Part shown: positions 40,994-46,874 of the stretch, piece by piece
How the letters are laid out: each line of letters opens with the position of its first letter
Numbering within the stretch: the stretch's first letter is position 1
From: Fodinibius sp050117475
Lineage (GTDB): Bacteria > Bacteroidota > Rhodothermia > Balneolales > Balneolaceae
Assembly: GCA_050117475.1 (NCBI GenBank)
Contig: JASFMR010000017.1
Span: 1 to 46,874, forward strand
Direction of reading: 5' to 3'
Length of the DNA stretch: 46,874 nucleotides
Notes under the pieces: generated by a model
What the model was told of the DNA's origin: nothing
Database searches by the model: none
What the model saw: the letters and a program-made list of their open reading frames with translations, nothing else
Translations under genes and position numbers: made by a program

Positions 40994-42613
40994 TTACCGT
41001 TTAAGATTAACTGCCTCTTGGAGCAGCTCATCGGCCGTAGTAATAACCCTCGCGTTAGACTGGTATGCCCGCTGCGATGTTATCATATCGGTAAATTCGT
41101 GTGCCAAGTCTACATTTGAACCTTCCAACACGCCTGAATTTATTTTGGTCTCAGAAAGGTTTGATGCGGTACTCGTAGTGATATCACCGCTGGCTACCGT
41201 ATTTCGAAACAGTCCGTTACCAACCGTCTCCAGTCCGTTGTAATTCGAGACATCTCCAATAGCTACCTGGGCAAGACGCACGTTGCGGCCATTGTCATAA
41301 ATACCATTGATGAAGCCGTCTCCATCAATACTGAAATCAACGAGTTTTCCCTGTGAGTAGCCGTCTTGTGAAGTTACTTTAGCCGAACTGGACCCGGCAA
41401 ATTGTGTTAACCTGGATCCATTTTCAGGGTTGCCTAAATTGACGGTAAAACTTACCGGGTTCGCACCACTTCCGGGATCAAAGTCCATTGAAATACTGCT
41501 GTTACTTGACAGATTCCCGGATTGATCAAAAGTGAGCGTTCCGGTAGCGCCACTTGTTATTTGCTCTCCATCAAGGAAATTCGCCTCGTAATCCCAGGTA
41601 TTCGTATCACTCTGGGTCAGTTTCAATGCTAATGTATGCGAATTTCCCAGCTCATCATATACCGTGGTACTGATCGTCTGGCTGTTTGTCTGTCCTTGTT
41701 GAGTTATCTCAAAACCGGGAAAATTGATATCGCCGGTTCCACTGGTACTCACATTATCAATGGTAAACTGACTATCTCCCAGGCTTGCCGATCGCGCCAT
41801 CATAAGCCCATCGACCAAACTAACGTTAGCCTCACCGGAACCGAGTGAGGAGTTGATGGAATTGATAAGATCGCCGACAGTATCCCCGGCACTGAAGGTA
41901 TGTGTAATCGTCTGGGTGGTTCCATCGTTAAGTGTTACATCAAAATTAATTTGGTCACCAGCTACAAAGTCAGTCGAGGTCTGCGCCAAATCATTCAGTT
42001 TTGTACTTGTGGTAGCAATCGAACCTGAACTTGTTGTTAACGCCGATTGTGCCTGCACAATCTGAGCCTTGCTGGTACCGGCATCTAGGTTTCCTGCGGT
42101 ATAAACATTCTGAGTTGCCTGGGGATCAAAGACATTTTCAAAATCTATTCTTATATCATCGGTTGTACCACTGGAAAGTACATTTCCTGCTGCGTTGGCA
42201 TTAAAACCCTGAACCTTTCGGCCGGATTGGTCTACCAGGTAACCCTCTTTGTTGAATGCAAAATTACCTGCCCGTGTCAGGAATTTTTGACTACCTTCCG
42301 AGACCATGAAAAAGCCATCACCTTCAAGAGCAAGATCCGTTTTTCGTCCGGTGGCCTGCAATCCCCCCTGATTGAAATCACGGTCAATTGAAGAGATACG
42401 AACACCGAGCCCCACCTGAGCTCCGGCGGACGGTGCTGATTCAGATCCGCCTCCCGAACTTATTTCTTGGTTAAGCATCTCAGAAAAAGATACACGAGAT
42501 GATTTGAATCCGCTGGTTTCAACATTGGCAATGTTATTACCAATGATATCCATCTTCGTCTGGAAGGCTCGAAGCCCACTCACACCAGAATTAAGAGATT
42601 TCATTAGAGACAT
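40994..42613 (-). CDS. flgE: Flagellar hook protein FlgE
   Basis: FlgE polymerises into the hook. The 539-residue protein has the rod/hook N-terminus (MSLMKSLNSGVSGLRAFQTKMDIIGNNIANVETSGFKSSRVSFSEML), the block KTDLALEGDGFFMVSEGSQKF, and a C-terminal LEGSNVDLAHEFTDMITSQRAYQSNARVITTADELL. It is longer than the enteric protein (about 400) because of an expanded Ser/Thr-rich central domain (residues about 180-340) that should lie on the hook surface. GAGGT six bases before the ATG is a good ribosome-binding site. Its leader holds two stem-loops (42636-42687). Confidence 0.96.
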   Translation of the reverse strand: MSLMKSLNSGVSGLRAFQTKMDIIGNNIANVETSGFKSSRVSFSEMLNQEISSGGGSESAPSAGAQVGLGVRISSIDRDFNQGGLQATGRKTDLALEGDGFFMVSEGSQKFLTRAGNFAFNKEGYLVDQSGRKVQGFNANAAGNVLSSGTTDDIRIDFENVFDPQATQNVYTAGNLDAGTSKAQIVQAQSALTTSSGSIATTSTKLNDLAQTSTDFVAGDQINFDVTLNDGTTQTITHTFSAGDTVGDLINSINSSLGSGEANVSLVDGLMMARSASLGDSQFTIDNVSTSGTGDINFPGFEITQQGQTNSQTISTTVYDELGNSHTLALKLTQSDTNTWDYEANFLDGEQITSGATGTLTFDQSGNLSSNSSISMDFDPGSGANPVSFTVNLGNPENGSRLTQFAGSSSAKVTSQDGYSQGKLVDFSIDGDGFINGIYDNGRNVRLAQVAIGDVSNYNGLETVGNGLFRNTVASGDITTSTASNLSETKINSGVLEGSNVDLAHEFTDMITSQRAYQSNARVITTADELLQEAVNLKR

Positions 42614-42635
42614 AATAGTACCTCATTGATTTTAG

Positions 42636-42687
42636 CAGCAGTCGCTGTCGGTTGACTGCTGGCGGGCTTCCCTTTCGGGTCCGGCCC
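42636..42687 (-). other. Two stem-loops in the flgE leader
   Basis: On the minus strand (mRNA sense) two hairpins lie between the TIGR02530-type gene and flgE. The first (42687-42664) pairs GGGC with GCCC around CCC-GAAA-GGG, a GNRA tetraloop. The second (42661-42636) pairs CAGCAGTC with GACTGCTG. No T-run follows either, so they are not classical terminators; they could stabilise the flgE end of the message after processing. Confidence 0.55.
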
Positions 42688-42707
42688 ATTATTGGGTTTG
42701 TTATTTA

Positions 42708-43094
42708 TTAAAATTGTTTTGTCAAAACAGTGCTGTCGATATTGGTAAACACGCGATCCCGAAGCTCCATCATATCTACGGCGGTCACGACTGTTTTATT
42801 AGGGATGTTCACCAGGAATGCCTGATCCCCGTCCAGAATCAAAGAATCACGACTTCCCTTTTCTTCAGCCCTCGAAACAGCCTCCTGCAAGCGTTTCATA
42901 TCGGATTCTCCCATCGAGATAGAGCGATCTTGTAACCTTTTCAAAGCATGCCCCGAAAATTCCAGTCCACTGGCTTCTTTTAGAACTTCTTTAAAAGAAG
43001 CCCCGTCCTGAGGAATGGAGCTGTTAGCCCCTTTCTCTGTTTGTAATGGAAATGCATCGGGAGAAATGCGACCGGTTAAATGTCGTATATCCAT
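42708..43094 (-). CDS. TIGR02530-type flagellar operon protein
   Basis: A 128-residue protein of the conserved but poorly characterised flagellar operon family TIGR02530, commonly found between flgD and flgE. The family pattern is clear: FSGHALKRLQDRSISMGESD, then KRLQEAVSRAEEKGSRDSLI, LVNIPNKTVVTAVD and RVFTNIDSTVL. It is thought to act in hook assembly; exact role unknown. No membrane segment. It starts 57 bases after flgD. Confidence 0.9.
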   Translation of the reverse strand: MDIRHLTGRISPDAFPLQTEKGANSSIPQDGASFKEVLKEASGLEFSGHALKRLQDRSISMGESDMKRLQEAVSRAEEKGSRDSLILDGDQAFLVNIPNKTVVTAVDMMELRDRVFTNIDSTVLTKQF

Positions 43095-43151
43095 TTTTCT
43101 AGTTTGATATTCGGAATGTTTAAGTAATTATCATGTTTAAAACATCGTCCT

Positions 43152-43829
43152 TTAAGCACCAATTTCTTCCACATCACCAAGTGGCACATAGATACCGTTA
43201 ACCAGCAGTTCCACGCCATTACTCGAGTAGTGTACTTTCTCGGCCTTTCCTTCGGTGAATGTCAGTGCCTTCACATCATCATCCCCATTTTTTGCGCTAA
43301 CATTCACTGAATAAATCCCTTCGGGAACATGCTTTCCGGCATCGGATGTCCCATCCCAGCGCCAGCTGTGATTGCCACTGCCAAGATTTTTGAGATTTTC
43401 AGTACGCACAGTATTACCGGCGGCATCCGTAATAGTAACCTTCACTTCTGTGGCAATATCATTTAACTTAAACTGGATTTGGGTATCTTTACCGGCTGCT
43501 AATCCAACCTTACTGCTAAATGCTCTAATATCCTTTCCCGCCAGGGAAGCGGCCATAGTATTACTTATTCCGCTGTTAAGCGCCTGCTGGCTGGTAGCCA
43601 AGGAATCAACCCCTTTGTTAAGATTGACCAACTGCTCCACTGAGTTAAACTGGGCCAGCTGGGAAGCAAACTTGGCACCATCCATTGGATTAATGGGATC
43701 TTGGTTCTTCATCTGGGTCACCAACAACTTAAGAAAGTCCTCCTTTCCGAGACTTTTATTGCCTTTCTTTCCGGCCTGTGCATTCGAATTTGTTGGTTGT
43801 GTCAAACCTGCAATATTTGAAATATTCAT
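43152..43829 (-). CDS. flgD: Hook-cap protein FlgD
   Basis: FlgD caps the growing hook. The 225-residue protein has the N-terminal export and cap motif LGKEDFLKLLVTQMKNQDPINPMDGAKFASQLAQFNSVEQL and a C-terminal Ig-like/FlgD-type region with WRWDGTSDAGKHVPEGIYSVNV and a final VELLVNGIYVPLGDVEEIGA. GGAGGTATT directly before the ATG is the clearest ribosome-binding site in this operon. It starts 12 bases after the fliK stop. Confidence 0.95.
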   Translation of the reverse strand: MNISNIAGLTQPTNSNAQAGKKGNKSLGKEDFLKLLVTQMKNQDPINPMDGAKFASQLAQFNSVEQLVNLNKGVDSLATSQQALNSGISNTMAASLAGKDIRAFSSKVGLAAGKDTQIQFKLNDIATEVKVTITDAAGNTVRTENLKNLGSGNHSWRWDGTSDAGKHVPEGIYSVNVSAKNGDDDVKALTFTEGKAEKVHYSSNGVELLVNGIYVPLGDVEEIGA

Positions 43830-43841
43830 AATACCTCCGGC

Positions 43842-45485
43842 TTAAGCCGTCCATTCATTATTGTTAAATCCTAAATAGCGCGCCGTTCTTGTTGATGTAT
43901 GCTCCGCTGCTTCAATTTCTTTTCCTATCAGATTGGAACCAGCATTCGATGGGCCAGATTTTTTGGGAGCCCGTTTACGTCCCGAACCGGCTTCCTGATC
44001 TCCAAAATTTTGAAGCTGTAAATTTATCTCTATGTTCATCTGCTTCTGAAGATGCTGACGGATTTCGTCGATATGCTGGTGAATAATTTTGCTCAACTCG
44101 CTATTACCGGCACTCAGCTGCAGCTGCATTGCTCCATCGGCATGCCGTACTGAAACATTTACCGATTTTCCATCATCCAATACAAACCGGTGATGACTCC
44201 ATCTTTTTGTAGCCGGAGATTTCTCGGCTGTAGTCTGCCTTAACTGACGGGCCATTTGAACGCTAAATTGTCGCCTTCCACTGCTCTTGTTCAACGATGT
44301 AAGCATACTGCCTTCAAGCCTTACGGGAGACTTTCCATCTTTTTTGGGGGAAGCGTCCTCATCTCCCTTCGATTGCATTTCCAGTTCAATATTTCCTTTG
44401 TTGGCATCGTCGACGTTTAATATCTGACTCGGATCAAGCTCGATAGCAGGGGTGCTCTGTTGAATAGGCTTAAAAGCCATTTTGGTTGTTCTTGCAGCTT
44501 CGCCATGCACGCCGGCAGCCACACTGGAAATACTCGGTTTCGCAGCAGCGGGTTGCTTTCGTTCAGTATCAGCAACAAATATTTGCCGATCCGAAACTCT
44601 ATTTTTAACACTTCTTTTGGGTGTATTCTTAGTCTTCTCCGGCTGAGTTGTCAACCGCTCCAGTTTTGGACCGCGGTCATTTTTACTTTCGGGGACCTTC
44701 CGGGAAACATTCGCGGGCTCTTTAATATTCTGAGGTTTCTTTATAGCATCTGGTTTCTTACTGTCTATTTCTTGTTCCAACATCCTACGAACATCTTCGA
44801 TCGTATTTGGCATTGATTTTTGCGGTATAACCAGAGGTTTAGCTTCAGGCCCATTTTTCGGGATGTCAGCCTTCGAAGTGGTAGTTTTGACTGGGACAGT
44901 GGAAACCTTTTGGGAAGAGGACAGTGTCAATTTTGCAGCATCGACCGAAAGATTTCCTTTCTCATCTTTGGGCTTTTCTAAGGTATTCTTTAATTCAACA
45001 TCTTTTGGGGCCTTCACTGTGTCATTCGGAATGCTAACAGCTTCCTCCTTTTGATTCACTGTGCCTTGCATAGAGCTCTCGAGCTTGAAAGGATTCACTA
45101 ATTTGTTCGATACCTTACTTTCCCCAGACTTAGTAGTCTGCAATTCCTGATCCACCGATACAGAATCAATAGCTTTATTTTGACTAATATTCAGTGGCAA
45201 AACCTGCGATCCAATCCAAACCCCGGCCGGCATTTGCTGATCGTTCTTATCTCCTCTCAATTGGTGATCAGACTGCTTGTTCTCCGGCTGATTTCCCAGC
45301 GAGCCTGCGACTGTTTTACCCTCGCTTTTTTCCGCCGTCTGCATACCCAGAAAACCCATAATCAGAAAAGCAAATCTCTTAACCTTTCCCTTTTTTTCGA
45401 CATCGGAACCAAGCTTTTGCCTATTAGCTGAGTTCGATGTTTTATTATTACCGGTTTGTAATAATTGCGTTGGTATATTCATCAT
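43842..45485 (-). CDS. fliK: Hook-length control protein FliK
   Basis: FliK measures hook length and triggers the FlhB switch. The 547-residue product has the typical layout: a long, disordered, Lys/Ser/Pro-rich N-terminal ruler (residues 1-380) and a conserved C-terminal domain (about 400-500) with LDDGKSVNVSVRHADGAMQLQL and the helical SKIIHQHIDEIRQHLQKQ. The start is placed at the ATG 45485, which shares one base with the motE stop (TGATG) and has AAGG upstream; a GTG one codon earlier and an ATG one codon later are also possible. A short hydrophobic stretch (RFAFLIMGFLGM, near residue 38) is probably not a membrane segment. Confidence 0.87.
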   Translation of the reverse strand: MMNIPTQLLQTGNNKTSNSANRQKLGSDVEKKGKVKRFAFLIMGFLGMQTAEKSEGKTVAGSLGNQPENKQSDHQLRGDKNDQQMPAGVWIGSQVLPLNISQNKAIDSVSVDQELQTTKSGESKVSNKLVNPFKLESSMQGTVNQKEEAVSIPNDTVKAPKDVELKNTLEKPKDEKGNLSVDAAKLTLSSSQKVSTVPVKTTTSKADIPKNGPEAKPLVIPQKSMPNTIEDVRRMLEQEIDSKKPDAIKKPQNIKEPANVSRKVPESKNDRGPKLERLTTQPEKTKNTPKRSVKNRVSDRQIFVADTERKQPAAAKPSISSVAAGVHGEAARTTKMAFKPIQQSTPAIELDPSQILNVDDANKGNIELEMQSKGDEDASPKKDGKSPVRLEGSMLTSLNKSSGRRQFSVQMARQLRQTTAEKSPATKRWSHHRFVLDDGKSVNVSVRHADGAMQLQLSAGNSELSKIIHQHIDEIRQHLQKQMNIEINLQLQNFGDQEAGSGRKRAPKKSGPSNAGSNLIGKEIEAAEHTSTRTARYLGFNNNEWTA

Positions 45486-46024
45486 CACATTACCTTTTTT
45501 AGAACAGTTGCAGCTTTTTCGGGTTTTAACGAACGTAGTAGCTTTGCTCGCTGCATATTGCTGGCAGAGTTATAAAGTCCCACGAGTTGCTCATCATCCA
45601 ACAAATTCACAATCGGAGAAAGTGCTTCTTGATCCAGGTTTAACAGTGATTTCGAAACATCTTCCCCAATACTTTTCTTCGTCACTTTCTCCGGCATTTT
45701 GGTAACAAGCTTTTCATTATGCTGCTTGGCTTGCTTGTTTTTTTCTTTCAAAGAATCAATTTGTGCCAAATAATTTTTCCCCTCCGCTTCAAGCGAATCA
45801 ACCATTTGTTGAAGCTTCTTGATCTGTTTCTTATAACTTCTAACTGCCGCGGGACCATATTTATCGGGATCAAAGCGAGCTTCTTCCATCTTTGGTTGCT
45901 GAGTCGCAACCTGCTTTTTTTTCTGGGGGTTGAGGTATGGAAATAGGAAATACATGGCCGCAAATATTATTACAAACGAGCCCAGGGATCCACCGACTAT
46001 CATTCCAATTTTTTTTAAATCCAT
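45485..46024 (-). CDS. MotE-like protein (MgtE-N-like, coiled coil)
   Basis: A 179-residue protein with an N-terminal membrane segment (about 5-31, IGMIVGGSLGSFVIIFAAMYFLFPYL), a long coiled coil (about 65-115) and a C-terminal MgtE-N-like helical domain (LNLDQEALSPIVNLLDDEQLVGLYNSASNMQRAKLLRSLKPEKAATVLKKV). This is the layout of MotE/YlxF proteins, which lie between fliJ and fliK in many flagellar operons and in some species act as chaperones or partners of stator or FliG. It starts 4 bases after fliJ and shares one base with fliK. Confidence 0.82.
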   Translation of the reverse strand: MDLKKIGMIVGGSLGSFVIIFAAMYFLFPYLNPQKKKQVATQQPKMEEARFDPDKYGPAAVRSYKKQIKKLQQMVDSLEAEGKNYLAQIDSLKEKNKQAKQHNEKLVTKMPEKVTKKSIGEDVSKSLLNLDQEALSPIVNLLDDEQLVGLYNSASNMQRAKLLRSLKPEKAATVLKKVM

Positions 46025-46028
46025 CTCA

Positions 46029-46460
46029 CTAGGTCCGATTATATAATTGGGTTGCTATTTCATTTTGCTGCAACTGCTCGCGGTGCTGGTGATGCTCAAT
46101 AAACTTTTTCCTTTCTCGCTCTTCCAATTCCTCAAGCATCTTCGTTTTTTGGTTTGCCTGCATAAGCCGTTCCCGCTGCCGTTCTATCGACTTTTCAAGA
46201 CAACCCAATTCTCCCTTCAAATCCCAAATTTTCTTCTGCACATCGTGCCTCAATTCATAATAATGCCTTATATCCAGGGCGTTACGAGGAATATCATTTG
46301 AATAGGCATCTTCAAATTTTTCGAGCCGGCCTCTGAAACGGTCAATTTTATTTTTTATCTGCAATTTCATACCCAGTAACCGACCCAGTTCCTGTTGTTC
46401 TTTCTTTTCTTCGTGTCGGCGGATATGCAAAAGCGATTCGAATTGAAATTTAAATTTCAT
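46029..46460 (-). CDS. fliJ: Export ATPase stalk protein FliJ
   Basis: FliJ is the coiled-coil stalk of the FliI ATPase and promotes chaperone cycling. The 143-residue protein is one long charged helix pair starting MKFKFQFESLLHIRRHEEKKEQQELG, the canonical FliJ N-terminus. It begins directly after the fliI stop with no gap. Confidence 0.93.
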   Translation of the reverse strand: MKFKFQFESLLHIRRHEEKKEQQELGRLLGMKLQIKNKIDRFRGRLEKFEDAYSNDIPRNALDIRHYYELRHDVQKKIWDLKGELGCLEKSIERQRERLMQANQKTKMLEELEERERKKFIEHHQHREQLQQNEIATQLYNRT

Positions 46461-46874
46461 CTAGACCACCTGTGGATTTGATTCGTCTTTTACAATGGCC
46501 CCCAAACGTTGCCAGATGTCTTTTTTAAAGTCTGACTCATTCATACTCTGAGTCAGGAAATCATTCAGGGCATCGATACAATTCACAGCCCTGTCAATCT
46601 TGGGATTTGATCCTTTACTGTATGCTCCAATACTGATGAGGTCCTCGGCTTCATTGTAGGTAGCCAAAAGCTCTCGTGCCTGGCCCGAAACTTCCTGATG
46701 TTTCGTTTCAACGATACTATTCATAATTCGAGACACACTGGCAAGGACATCCACGGCGGGATAGTGATTCTTATGAGCAAGCGCTCGGGAAAGCACAATA
46801 TGCCCATCCAGGATAGAACGAGCTGCATCAGCTATTGGCTCATTCATATCGTCATTATCCACCAATACTGTATA
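46461..46874 (-). CDS. fliI: Flagellar export ATPase FliI, C-terminal part (5' truncated by window edge)
   Basis: The frame runs off the right edge of the window, so only the last 137 residues are visible. The visible part reads YTVLVDNDDMNEPIADAARSI, followed by LDGHIVLSRALAHKNHYPAVDVLASVSRIM, which is the highly conserved C-terminal part of FliI (VEGDDMNEP and DGHIVLSRxLA region). A start codon seen at 46865 (TTG) is internal and not the real start. FliI energises export with FliH and FliJ. The upstream genes fliH, fliG, fliF and fliE would be expected beyond the edge. Confidence 0.95.
   Translation of the reverse strand, partial: YTVLVDNDDMNEPIADAARSILDGHIVLSRALAHKNHYPAVDVLASVSRIMNSIVETKHQEVSGQARELLATYNEAEDLISIGAYSKGSNPKIDRAVNCIDALNDFLTQSMNESDFKKDIWQRLGAIVKDESNPQVV

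Noticed and set aside
44417..44816. ORFs opposite or out of frame with fliK
   Set aside because: They are shadows of the low-complexity FliK ruler region and have no family features.

Overview
The window is dominated by the flagellar gene set of a Gram-negative-type (diderm) bacterium. FlgH and FlgI (L and P rings) and FlgA show an outer membrane. A large CBM9/DUF5916 outer-membrane-type protein, of a kind frequent in Bacteroidota and Rhodothermota-Balneolota, together with generally weak ribosome-binding sites, suggests a motile member of the FCB group (for example Balneolota/Rhodothermota). This placement is an inference from gene content, not from a marker gene.

Layout. (1) 1-5521: the 3' end of an unrecognised gene, a soluble sensor histidine kinase on the minus strand, then on the plus strand flagellin and the late operon fliS-fliD-fliT-like-flgM-like; flagellin and fliS each have a recognisable sigma-28 promoter. 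(2) 5508-13989, minus strand: a five-gene surface-modification island. It begins with a 1621-residue protein that fuses TPRs, a GT41 (OGT/SPINDLY-like) domain, an FkbM methyltransferase and a GT56/WecF-like domain, followed by a DegT aminotransferase, a WbqC protein and two sulfotransferases. A perfect-consensus sigma-54 promoter precedes it. (3) 14470-15891, plus strand: a sigma-54 activator with receiver, GAFTGA loop and Fis-type HTH. (4) 24524-15910, minus strand: flgF-flgG-flgA-flgH-flgI-flgJ-flgN-flgK-flgL and a TPR protein with a possible GT2-like N-terminus; a sigma-28 promoter inside flgJ points at flgN-flgK-flgL. (5) 24865-27510, minus strand: the DUF5916 protein. (6) 27786-34123, plus strand: flhB-flhA-flhF-flhG-small membrane protein-fliA. 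(7) 46874-34185, minus strand: fliI (cut by the window end), fliJ, motE-like, fliK, flgD, a TIGR02530-type protein and flgE, ending in a strong terminator; then, behind a sigma-28 promoter, motA-motB-fliL-fliM-fliN-fliO-fliP-fliQ-fliR.

How it fits together. Export gate, switch, stator, rod/hook and filament genes are here, plus three regulators: a sigma-54 activator, sigma-28 (FliA) and a FlgM-like anti-sigma factor. flgB, flgC, fliE, fliF, fliG and the 5' part of fliI are absent and probably lie beyond the right edge. The inferred circuit is: sigma-54 and its activator drive the modification island and perhaps the flgF and flhB operons; FliA then drives flagellin, fliS-D-T-flgM, flgN-K-L and motA onward. 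Position and promoter type make the island a candidate flagellin/filament glycosylation (possibly sulfation) system. This, and the three-enzyme fusion at its head, is the most unusual content of the window. No tRNA, rRNA, CRISPR array or insertion sequence was seen.
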